Shown: positions 1-7,667 of the stretch, piece after piece
How the letters are laid out: every line of letters begins with the position of its first letter
Position numbering within the stretch: position 1 is the first letter of the stretch
NCBI RefSeq assembly: GCF_007993755.1
Contig: NZ_CP042467.1
Location: 5,604,001-5,668,000 of the forward strand
DNA from: Microvenator marinus
GTDB taxonomy: Bacteria > Myxococcota_A > Bradymonadia > Bradymonadales > Bradymonadaceae
Direction of reading: 5' to 3'
DNA length: 64,000 nucleotides
The notes under the pieces: generated by a model
Seen by the model: the letters and a program-made list of their open reading frames with translations, nothing else
The model's database searches: none
Told to the model about the DNA's origin: nothing
Position numbers and translations under genes: made by a program

Positions 1-1411
1 CCATCTCCTCATCTTCATCAAACGCCATCTCGGGCTCCGTCGGGGCCGCAAGAGGTGGTGATTCAATCACACTGGGTTCTGGCTCAATCTTGGGTTCGGG
101 CAGTTGTGGTGGGATTTCAGAGGCAGCGAGTCCTGGTTCTTCCGTTGGTTCGGTCTCAGGGGTGCCATTGAAGGCGAAGATGAGGCCTCCAACTAAGACG
201 AGGGCTACAATCCCAATTCCTACGGCCATCTTCTTCGAGGAGCTTTCTTTTGATGGCAAAGAGCTAGTCTGAGCGGCTGGCGTGAAGACTGGGATAGGCT
301 CAGGTTTGGACTGCGTGAAGGTCCCGCTAGACGATTCCGCGCGACGTTCCGCAATCATCTGCTCCGAAATCCGTGGCATGGGCAGGGTAGGGCGCTCTAC
401 AACCTCCGCGGTGCCTGTGCGGTCGCGAGGGGTCAAAAGAGTGGGCGGAGCTTCAAAACCACCCGAATGCGACGGGGTTGCCGTAGTCGGAGCCTCGTCA
501 ATATTGGAGAAGGCCGAATAAGGGTCTTCAACTTGCGCCACAATCTGCGCCTCGCAAACCAGGTTCTGGTCCACCGAGTCGAAGGCCGCCTCAAGCTCGT
601 CGTACATGGCCATGGCGTGCGGGAATCTTTCGGCCGGATTACGTGAGCACGCGCGGCGCAAAAAAGCGGCGAGCAAGGTACCTTCGATTTCGTCGGGGAT
701 GGTGACGTCTTTGGTGAGGTGTTGGGCTACGATCTGGGCCGTGTTCGGACCCTGGCGCACGCGCGAGCCGGTGAGCATTTCCAGAATGATGAGCCCTATT
801 GCGTAAACATCCACACCGTACGTGATCCCCTCACCGCGCAGCCCTTCTGGCGCGAGATAGGGTATCGAGCCCAGGACCTCGCCGGACATCGTAAGTTCCG
901 TCTGCTCGCCCACTGATTTGGCGATGCCGAAGTCCAAGATCTTCGGAAGCTCGCGGCCTCGGCCAACCTTGGTGAGCATGATGTTTGAGGGCTTGAGGTC
1001 GCGGTGAATGACGCGATTTTCGTGGGCGGCACAGAGGGCGTCTAGGACCTGTTCGATGATTGTGCGTGTTCGCCCCACCGAAAACGCACCAGTCTTGTTG
1101 ACCAGCGCCTTCAAATCCTCGCCTTCAATAAACTCCATGACGATGAAGTTCATGCCGTCATGGGTTTGTCCAAAATCGTAAATCTCAACGATGCTCGGGT
1201 GTTTGAGACGCATGGCGATATTGACTTCGCGCCTGAATCTCTCAAGGTGGCGGTCGTTGTCCTGGTTTTCAGCCAGCACCATCTTCACAGCAACTTCGCG
1301 TCCCACGGCCAGCTGCGTGGCGCGGTAGACCACCCCCATTCCACCCCGAGCCAATACCGCATCGATTCGGTATCGCTCATTTACGGTTTCACCAACTGTG
1401 GGTAAGAGCAT
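1..1411 (-). CDS. Hanks-type serine/threonine protein kinase, C-terminus beyond the window
   Basis: Membrane-anchored protein kinase likely to phosphorylate Ser/Thr of unknown cytoplasmic targets. Translation from ATG at 1411 gives a glycine-rich loop (ARGGMGVVYR, about residues 21-30), the catalytic lysine in AVKMVL (K43), HRDLKPSN (136-143) and DFG (160-162), so the catalytic core is intact. A Pro/Glu/Thr-rich juxtamembrane linker follows. Then comes one transmembrane segment at about residues 395-413 and an acidic, proline-rich extracytoplasmic stretch that runs off the window. At least 470 residues are present. The bacterial PknB-like architecture is certain; the sensor domain, and so the signal, is not visible. 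Confidence 0.93.
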   Translation of the reverse strand, partial: MLLPTVGETVNERYRIDAVLARGGMGVVYRATQLAVGREVAVKMVLAENQDNDRHLERFRREVNIAMRLKHPSIVEIYDFGQTHDGMNFIVMEFIEGEDLKALVNKTGAFSVGRTRTIIEQVLDALCAAHENRVIHRDLKPSNIMLTKVGRGRELPKILDFGIAKSVGEQTELTMSGEVLGSIPYLAPEGLRGEGITYGVDVYAIGLIILEMLTGSRVRQGPNTAQIVAQHLTKDVTIPDEIEGTLLAAFLRRACSRNPAERFPHAMAMYDELEAAFDSVDQNLVCEAQIVAQVEDPYSAFSNIDEAPTTATPSHSGGFEAPPTLLTPRDRTGTAEVVERPTLPMPRISEQMIAERRAESSSGTFTQSKPEPIPVFTPAAQTSSLPSKESSSKKMAVGIGIVALVLVGGLIFAFNGTPETEPTEEPGLAASEIPPQLPEPKIEPEPSVIESPPLAAPTEPEMAFDEDEEM

Positions 1412-1499
1412 GTCCAAGCTTCATTGTGCGGAGTCCCTGAGCGTTGCGAGGATACATGAAGTTGATGGTTGTGTACAAGCGGGCACGTCCGCTTCGCCT

Positions 1500-2813
1500 C
1501 TACTCCGCACACCGGGCTTGAATTCGAGCCCTGACGGTTTCATCATCATCATAGATGCGGGCTTCGTCGCAAGCAGCGCCATGCAAAATGATTTTCTGCC
1601 CTGATTGCGTATATCCGTTTTGCGGGTCGAGAGGCACGCGACTGCCCAATACTTCGACCCAGAAATCGGTGTAGTTTCCAGCTGGTAAGGTAATCTCGCA
1701 CTTGAAGTCATACGAGAGCGCGAGTTCTTCTGCGTAGATCCCGTCAAGGGCGGCTCGAAGGTTTGTGACATTAGTCACCAAGTGTGGTTGGTCGTTGGAG
1801 AATGTCCCCCCCGTACCGCCTTCGGCCGCAAGACTCTCCGGAAGATTGGGAGATGCAAGCGCGTATTGATACCCAATGATGTGTGAGCGCACGTTTTGCA
1901 GCAACATGGTTCTAATCTCTTCAACCTCGTCGATCGTAAACATGCACCCAGTAGCGTCACCTCCATCAAAGATCAGAATGTGATTTCTACGCCCGGAACC
2001 AAAACCGTTGGGACCAAGCATTTCGGTTTGAACCGTCTGTAGTGCGCTACGTAGCGTGGCGTTTCCATCAGGCTCAAATCCCGCCCACGTCAAAGCAAGA
2101 GCGGTGGGCGAATGAATGCCAATATCTAAATGGTGTGAAAAACCCGGGCACGTTCCAGATTGAAAGGTGCCAAGCCCAAACCTTGTGGTGGAAATTTGGT
2201 CACCGAAAGATGAGCTGAAAAAGGCATTGCCAACCTCGTCGATCTTCGTGGCCATCGAGCCCGAGAGGTCCACGAGAACGTAGAACTCGGGAGGAATAAA
2301 GTCGTGCTTTAGCTCCTGCGTCAGGCAGAGCTCTCCGACCGGTTCGGGATTGCAGGCATCTCCAATTCCACCACTTTCACTCGCTTGAGATGGATTGTAG
2401 ACGTCCGGGCAGTTATCAAGTGAATCCGGTACGTTGTCCCCGTCGCGGTCGTTAGGAGTATTCTGGTCCGACGCCATATCGCCTAAGTCGAGATCAGCAA
2501 GGTCCGGCAAGTCGACGTCTTGCATGTCTTGGATTGGCGTATCAGGCATGTCTTCAATACCATCGCCGCCCGAATCTAAATCGCCTCCAGATGCGTCGTC
2601 GAAATCCAGATCCGATTCACCGGACATATCCGAGTTGTCCGATAATGGTTCCACGAGTGGCACACATTCTTTACCTGAAAAGACGACCCCTCCAGCGTTC
2701 AAACACACATTGTTTGCGGGGCAATCACTATCAGTTGTGCAGGTGTCAGATGCACAACCAGTAAATGCCGCAATAGAAAGGCCCATGCCTAAAAGGATGA
2801 CTTTCGCGTTCAC
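1500..2813 (-). CDS. VWA-domain lipoprotein with Asp-rich linker
   Basis: Predicted surface or periplasmic lipoprotein of 437 aa. It has a signal peptide with lipobox AAFTGC (Cys20), a short Cys-rich stretch, then a long Asp/Ser/Gly-rich linker. One thrombospondin-3/calcium-type repeat follows (DRDGDNVPDSLDNCPD). The main domain is von Willebrand factor A with the MIDAS motif DLSGSM and a later TLRSAL-type region. The start is GTG at 2813, chosen because AGAGG lies six bases upstream and the signal peptide begins there. VWA/MIDAS proteins bind metal and a protein ligand; the ligand here is unknown. It is monocistronic as far as can be seen. Confidence 0.85.
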   Translation of the reverse strand: MNAKVILLGMGLSIAAFTGCASDTCTTDSDCPANNVCLNAGGVVFSGKECVPLVEPLSDNSDMSGESDLDFDDASGGDLDSGGDGIEDMPDTPIQDMQDVDLPDLADLDLGDMASDQNTPNDRDGDNVPDSLDNCPDVYNPSQASESGGIGDACNPEPVGELCLTQELKHDFIPPEFYVLVDLSGSMATKIDEVGNAFFSSSFGDQISTTRFGLGTFQSGTCPGFSHHLDIGIHSPTALALTWAGFEPDGNATLRSALQTVQTEMLGPNGFGSGRRNHILIFDGGDATGCMFTIDEVEEIRTMLLQNVRSHIIGYQYALASPNLPESLAAEGGTGGTFSNDQPHLVTNVTNLRAALDGIYAEELALSYDFKCEITLPAGNYTDFWVEVLGSRVPLDPQNGYTQSGQKIILHGAACDEARIYDDDETVRARIQARCAE

Positions 2814-2869
2814 ACATAACCTCTGTATGAACCTAAGATATCTCGGGCGCGAGACTTGTACAAGCGGGC

Positions 2870-3211
2870 TCAGCTTCCGCGATAGGTCGAGAAGCCAAAG
2901 GGGTTTAAGAGAAGAGGGACGTGGTAGTGCTCGTCTGAAGCGTCCACAATAAAGTCGATGGAGACGGCAGGATAGAAGGTCTTCTGACCAAGCTTCGCAT
3001 AATAAGGCGCGACTTCGAAATGAATTCGGTACGTACCGTTCTTAAAGTCTGAATGATCTAGCAGGTCCGTGACGCGACCGTCTTCATTCGTGGTACCGCT
3101 GCCAATCTCTTCAAAGCCATTCTCGCCGAATCTCTCAAGTCTAATGCTTACGCCCTGAGCGGGTTTTCCACGAGAGGTATCCAAGATGTGCGTCGTGATT
3201 GGGCTTTTCAT
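2870..3211 (-). CDS. uraH: 5-hydroxyisourate hydrolase (transthyretin-like)
   Basis: Hydrolyses 5-hydroxyisourate to OHCU, the second step of urate breakdown. The 113-aa product has the family's N-terminal ITTHILDTSRGKPA histidine motif and ends with the diagnostic YRGS tetrapeptide. It has no signal peptide, so it should be cytoplasmic. Its ATG overlaps the uraD stop as ATGA, so it is the last gene of the urate operon and probably translationally coupled. Length and motifs match the PucM/HiuH family closely. Confidence 0.95.
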   Translation of the reverse strand: MKSPITTHILDTSRGKPAQGVSIRLERFGENGFEEIGSGTTNEDGRVTDLLDHSDFKNGTYRIHFEVAPYYAKLGQKTFYPAVSIDFIVDASDEHYHVPLLLNPFGFSTYRGS

Positions 3212-3711
3212 AGCTCGAGCTTCTCCAGTCTTAAGCGCGTGATTTTCGCCTGCTCTCCTTTGGCGATTTCAAACTCAACCTCAGGGGAATTCGGCAGCCG
3301 AGCCTCCAGGATTTGGAGCATCTCTTCGGCCGACTTACCTGTAGCGCAGACGATGAAAATATAGCCGAATTTCGCCTTGTAGGCGAGGTTGCCGTCCCGG
3401 AGTGCGTGAAGCGTGTCCTCCGAAGCTTGCGAAACGCTTGACTGTTCTCCTGCGGACCACGTGGCTGTAGACGCGAACTTTTGGCGCAAGAGGTCCACAT
3501 CCGCCCCGATTTCGGGGTGATGGGTGAAAGCCTCCAAGACGTCCTCGCGTCCGACCTCTGCCCAGAGTGCGTCTGCCGCCTCGTGAATTTCCTGCAGAGT
3601 TTCGAAGGGCCTGGATTCCGCCATTTTACTGGCCCAGGCCGACGAACCGCAGCATTTTTGGAAGACCGCAACGGCTTCGTTCCGCTCGAGTGCGTTCAGT
3701 TTGGCAATCAC
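3208..3711 (-). CDS. uraD: 2-oxo-4-hydroxy-4-carboxy-5-ureidoimidazoline decarboxylase
   Basis: OHCU decarboxylase, which converts OHCU stereospecifically to (S)-allantoin. The 167-aa product contains the family signature CCGSSAWASKM near residue 20 and the C-terminal QILEARLPN region of the alpha-helical fold. The start is GTG at 3711, one base inside the allantoicase stop (TAGTG), with GGAGG just upstream. It sits between allantoicase and HIU hydrolase in the operon, as expected for a complete urate-to-allantoin route. Confidence 0.94.
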   Translation of the reverse strand: MIAKLNALERNEAVAVFQKCCGSSAWASKMAESRPFETLQEIHEAADALWAEVGREDVLEAFTHHPEIGADVDLLRQKFASTATWSAGEQSSVSQASEDTLHALRDGNLAYKAKFGYIFIVCATGKSAEEMLQILEARLPNSPEVEFEIAKGEQAKITRLRLEKLEL

Positions 3712-4742
3712 TATTCCTCCCGGATTCCGTAGAGTCGCATTCTGGACAACCCGCCGTCCGGGAACGTGTTCACCCGAACATGAGTGATTGGGCCGGCAGA
3801 CTTGAGTTCATCCCTGAAATGGAAGCGTTTGTGCGATTCCATTTTGGTCCGAGGAATGATCTCGACCCAATCCTCAGAGTTGATCAAATCCGTAATCCTG
3901 GCGCCAGGTGCGTCGATTCCCTCGAGCGATGCACTCTCCGGAAAGTTGCCTTTGAAATATTGGGTGTCAAGCACAGCCATTGTGAGTGTTCCTCGTGCGC
4001 CGAGCTGCAGAATCATCCAGTCGTGGCCCGGTGTGCGCTTGCGCCGCGTCTCCCAGCCACCACCCATATTAGCGGCAGACCCAGGAAGAATGAGGTTTTC
4101 CATGGGGCTGAAGAACATATCGCTGCATGCCAACGCGCGCCCACCATTTCTCAAAGAAACCAAATCGACTTCGTTTGGCTGCACCATCACGATGGTATCT
4201 TCTCGGTCCTCCGTGAGCTTCCAATCGGTCACCACGTCGCCCCAAACTCTGAGTCGAGCAACGCCACCATCCGGGAAAATCCGGAGGCGAACGTGCGAGA
4301 TAGGCTCATCGCTCGGTGCGACAAAGATATTCTGAGAGCCCGGCTTGAGAGGCGATTGCGGCAAAATCTCGTTCCACTCCGCGTTTTGCAAATCTTCGAG
4401 ACTCGCATCCGGTGCAAAAACCGCGTCCAGAGCCGCGTAGGGTGGGTGGTTTCCGAGGAAATGGTTGGTGTCGATGTCGAGCGCCCGCACTTTTCCTGGC
4501 ACACCGAGCTTGAGGATGCACCAGTCGTGGTCGGCGCCTCCGCGGCGTCGTCTCGATTCCCAGCCATCCATCCACTTTCCGCGGTCCGTGTATTCGTCGG
4601 GCAAAAACACGCCACGGCCGGGCTTCACGAGATTTCCCATTTCGGCGAAAAAATCGTCCGAGCAAGCGAGTGCGCGGCCGCCAAGTTGCTGGGCAAGCAG
4701 GTCAACAAGACCCGTAAAAACAGTTTCAGATGTGTTCGACAT
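3711..4742 (-). CDS. alc: allantoicase
   Basis: Hydrolyses allantoate to ureidoglycolate and urea. The 343-aa protein is made of two homologous jelly-roll halves. Each carries the repeated pattern NGGRALACSDMFF / LGGRALACSDDFF, then GWETRRKR / GWESRRRR and HDW.ILQLG / HDWCILKLG, which is the duplicated allantoicase fold. It lies 17 bases after allantoinase and overlaps uraD by one base. No ureidoglycolate lyase was seen in the window, so the last step must be encoded elsewhere. Confidence 0.96.
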   Translation of the reverse strand: MSNTSETVFTGLVDLLAQQLGGRALACSDDFFAEMGNLVKPGRGVFLPDEYTDRGKWMDGWESRRRRGGADHDWCILKLGVPGKVRALDIDTNHFLGNHPPYAALDAVFAPDASLEDLQNAEWNEILPQSPLKPGSQNIFVAPSDEPISHVRLRIFPDGGVARLRVWGDVVTDWKLTEDREDTIVMVQPNEVDLVSLRNGGRALACSDMFFSPMENLILPGSAANMGGGWETRRKRTPGHDWMILQLGARGTLTMAVLDTQYFKGNFPESASLEGIDAPGARITDLINSEDWVEIIPRTKMESHKRFHFRDELKSAGPITHVRVNTFPDGGLSRMRLYGIREE

Positions 4743-4759
4743 TCTTTAAATCCTTCAAA

Positions 4760-6097
4760 TCATTTCGCAGGCGCGATCAAACGCACTTTCCCATTCGGAG
4801 CGCCCGGAAAACCGTCTTGTAGAGAATAAACTTTTTCGCCGCTCAGATAGGTGGCGAGTACTCGTCCTTTCACTTTCATACCTTCAAAAGGTGTGAAAGG
4901 GTGCCGCATGTATAGCGATTCTGATCCGATTGTCCACTCTTGATCGCCATCGAAGACCACGACATCGGCAAGCAAGCCGGGCTGCAAGGCGCCCTTCAAG
5001 TTGTCCAAGGACGCAAGCCTAGCCGTGTCGCTCGCCATCCATTTCACGATATCGGTCATCTCGAAGCCGCGTTTTTGCGCCTCGGTCCACATCAATGGCA
5101 GGGCGAGCCCCAGGCTCGCGATTCCGCCCCATGCCTGGCCGAAATCCCCGCCTCCCTTTTGTTTGAGCGCAGGCACACAGGGCGAGTGGTCAGTGGTGAC
5201 CATATCGATGATGCCGTCCCTGAGTCCCTGCCAGAGCGCCTCACGGTTGGCCGCGTCTCGGATAGGCGGACAGCATTTGAATTGCGTTTGGCCGGCGGCA
5301 ATTTGCTCCGACGAAAAGACCAGGTAGTGCGGGCAAGTTTCTACCGTGATGGGTAACCCTTCGGCTCGCGCTTCAGCGAGCATCTCTAAGCACGAAGCCG
5401 CCGCGAGATGGACGATATGGACCGGGCATCGGGTCTCCCGCACAAGTTTGATCAGCAGCGAAATGGCCTCGTATTCCCACTCTTGAGGCCGGGAGTTCAA
5501 GAAGTTCTCATAAACGGCTGGGCTTCCGGCGAGCTTGTGGCCGAGGTCCAACTCCGCGTGGGCGAGGAGTTTGAGGCCGTTCTTGGCGATAATCGGCATA
5601 GATTCGCGCAGAGTCTTTTCGTCCGATGCGGCAAACTCTGGAAGGCCCGAGTCGATCATGAAGGTCTTAAATCCCGGCACGCCCTGTGCCGAAAGGTCGT
5701 CGAGGTTCTTTACTTCTCCGGGGACTACACCGCCCCAAAAGCTAAGGTCTACCATCGCTTGTCCTTGAGCGGCCTTAACTTTCTGCTGAAGTGCCTCAAC
5801 GGAGGTGGTCACCGGAATCGAGTTCAACGGCATATCCACAAGGGTTGTCACACCGCCAGCAGCGGCAGCTTTGGTGGCGGACGCGATGCCTTCCCACTCG
5901 GTGTTTCCGGGCTCGTTGATGTGGACATGTGGGTCTACCAGTCCTGGTATCACCCATGCCTCACCTACGTCTTCGACGCGCTCGAGGCCTTCGAAATGGT
6001 AGGGGAAGATGGTTTGAATTCGGCCGCGATCGATGACCAGAATTCCTGGGGCAACGCTATGATTCGCCACTATCCGTGTGCTCTTAATTCCAAACAT
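4760..6097 (-). CDS. allB: allantoinase (cyclic amidohydrolase)
   Basis: Opens the hydantoin ring of allantoin to give allantoate. The 445-aa protein has the amidohydrolase metal motifs: DPHVHINEPG (HxH) near residue 58, the carbamylated-lysine region GFKTFM, LLAHAE, VHIVHLAA and TTDHSPC with the metal-binding Asp. A dihydropyrimidinase or hydantoinase is the usual alternative, but the position between the PuuD-type oxidase and allantoicase makes allantoinase the best call. ATG at 6097 is preceded by GGAG. Confidence 0.94.
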   Translation of the reverse strand: MFGIKSTRIVANHSVAPGILVIDRGRIQTIFPYHFEGLERVEDVGEAWVIPGLVDPHVHINEPGNTEWEGIASATKAAAAGGVTTLVDMPLNSIPVTTSVEALQQKVKAAQGQAMVDLSFWGGVVPGEVKNLDDLSAQGVPGFKTFMIDSGLPEFAASDEKTLRESMPIIAKNGLKLLAHAELDLGHKLAGSPAVYENFLNSRPQEWEYEAISLLIKLVRETRCPVHIVHLAAASCLEMLAEARAEGLPITVETCPHYLVFSSEQIAAGQTQFKCCPPIRDAANREALWQGLRDGIIDMVTTDHSPCVPALKQKGGGDFGQAWGGIASLGLALPLMWTEAQKRGFEMTDIVKWMASDTARLASLDNLKGALQPGLLADVVVFDGDQEWTIGSESLYMRHPFTPFEGMKVKGRVLATYLSGEKVYSLQDGFPGAPNGKVRLIAPAK

Positions 6098-6124
6098 TGT
6101 ACGACTCCGTGTACGTGTGGATGC

Positions 6125-6406
6125 TTAGTCGAAAACTTCTTCGCATTGGTTCTGAGTGCAGCGAACCTTCACCGTCTTATCGCATCCGCGGATGATCGAG
6201 ACATCATCGACTTTTTGTATTTTCAGATTTGCGGGCGGGCAATCCAGAGCTTTTGTGCCCCAGATTTTTTCGGGCGTATGCAGATTCTTGTAGACGTTCC
6301 AGCCGAAGAGACCCAGCGCACCTAGAAAGATGAGGATGGCCACGTTCGGATTCTTCTGAGCCCTCTGACGGGCCGCTTGTTCTCTCGGGCTGAGTTCTGG
6401 AAACAT
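6125..6406 (-). CDS. small single-pass membrane protein in the urate operon
   Basis: Unrecognised 93-aa protein. An upstream extension is rejected because it would run into the puuD coding sequence. ATG at 6406 sits seven bases after the puuD stop. It has an N-terminal basic stretch, one membrane helix (NVAILIFLGALGLFGWNVY, about residues 24-42) and a C-terminal extracytoplasmic tail with four cysteines (DCPP, RGCD, RCTQ, NQCEE) that could form two disulfides. Its position directly behind the membrane urate oxidase suggests an accessory or assembly role, which is inference only. Confidence 0.7.
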   Translation of the reverse strand: MFPELSPREQAARQRAQKNPNVAILIFLGALGLFGWNVYKNLHTPEKIWGTKALDCPPANLKIQKVDDVSIIRGCDKTVKVRCTQNQCEEVFD

Positions 6407-6413
6407 ATGTGTT

Positions 6414-7619
6414 TTAGGGGGCCTTAGCGCCTTGATAGACCCATGCGGCCAAGAGGAGGCGCTCGTCTTCGGTGATGGTGGACTTGTTGCCAAACGGCAT
6501 ATTTCTTACGTCCCACACGCGCGTCTTGATGGAGTCAGCGTATTGAACCATGGATTCGGTGTTATCGAATTTGACGCCATTGGGTGCGATGACGAAAATC
6601 TCGTCCGTAGGTGAGGCCGAGTGACAGGAGTAGCAATGTTTGGCCACCACCGCTTGGGCCTCGGCGAAGCTCACTGGCGCGTGGTCCTTGAGCGCCGCGC
6701 TCGAGTCCGCGTCCATGAAGCCAGGGCTTGTGACCCACGCGATTAGCGCAATAGCCACTGCCCCTGCGGGCATGACCCACATGGTGGCGTTCGATTTATG
6801 GCGTACGTTGAAGTGGTGGCGAATCGCGATACTCACGGCCGAAATCGCGGCGAGCACTGCCCAACCGTACGGGTGGCCGTAGGTCATAGGGAAGTGATTC
6901 GAAATCATGATGAAGAGCACGGGAAGCGTAAAATAGTTGTTGTGTCTTGACCTTAGGCCACCGTAGATGCCGTCCCACGGGTCCGGCTCTCGCCCCTCTT
7001 CAGCTGCCTTCACGAGCTTCTTCTGTCCGGGAATGATGACGAAAAACACGTTGCCCGCCATCATGGTGCCGATCATGGCGCCTACGTGGATATAGGCCGC
7101 TCGTGGTGCCAGATACTGGGAGAGTAACCATGCCGAGAAGGTTAAGAAACCGAACATCAAGACCAGCATCAGAGCAGGCTTCTTGAGGAGGGGCGTGCGG
7201 CAGATGACGTCGTAGAATATCCACCCGACCACCAGCGAGCCGATGCCGATGGCGATGCTGACGCCGGGACTGATGGCGGCCACGCCGGCGTCCACCATGT
7301 AGGCGCCAGCGTTCATGTAGTAGACGATGAAGAGCAAACATACGCCTGTAATCCACGTGGCATAGGCCTCCCACTTGAACCAATGCAAGGTTTCAGGCAA
7401 CTTCTCCGGAGCGACCTTGTATTTGGTGAGGTAGTAGAACCCACCACCATGAATGGCCCATAGATCGCCAGCAATTCCTTTGGGGAGGCTGTCCTTGTTC
7501 CGTTCTAAGTGGTTCTCCAACCACACGAAGTAGAAAGACGCACCGATCCACGCCACACCAACGATGACGTGAATCCAACGCACGACCAAGTTCAACCAGT
7601 CGAAGATATGAGACAACAT
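6414..7619 (-). CDS. puuD: PuuD-type membrane urate oxidase with C-terminal cytochrome c domain
   Basis: Cofactor-independent-looking membrane enzyme that oxidises urate to 5-hydroxyisourate and passes electrons to a fused cytochrome c. The 401-aa protein starts with the PuuD signature WIHVIVGVAWIGASFYFVWL and has about eight membrane helices. It ends in a periplasmic domain with heme motif CYSCH and a likely axial methionine in NMPFGN. ATG at 7619 was chosen over an upstream in-frame ATG at 7658 because AGGAAGG lies about eight bases before it. It is the first gene of the six-gene urate operon. Linking urate oxidation to the respiratory chain avoids peroxide formation. Confidence 0.93.
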   Translation of the reverse strand: MLSHIFDWLNLVVRWIHVIVGVAWIGASFYFVWLENHLERNKDSLPKGIAGDLWAIHGGGFYYLTKYKVAPEKLPETLHWFKWEAYATWITGVCLLFIVYYMNAGAYMVDAGVAAISPGVSIAIGIGSLVVGWIFYDVICRTPLLKKPALMLVLMFGFLTFSAWLLSQYLAPRAAYIHVGAMIGTMMAGNVFFVIIPGQKKLVKAAEEGREPDPWDGIYGGLRSRHNNYFTLPVLFIMISNHFPMTYGHPYGWAVLAAISAVSIAIRHHFNVRHKSNATMWVMPAGAVAIALIAWVTSPGFMDADSSAALKDHAPVSFAEAQAVVAKHCYSCHSASPTDEIFVIAPNGVKFDNTESMVQYADSIKTRVWDVRNMPFGNKSTITEDERLLLAAWVYQGAKAP

Positions 7620-7667
7620 ATGCAAAACCTTCCTCAAGTCAGGCCACTTCATTCGCACATTTTGAGC

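Noticed and set aside
3567-4829. 420-codon open frame on the plus strand across allantoicase
   Set aside because: It is antisense to allantoicase, which has the duplicated family motifs; no start signal or family resemblance.
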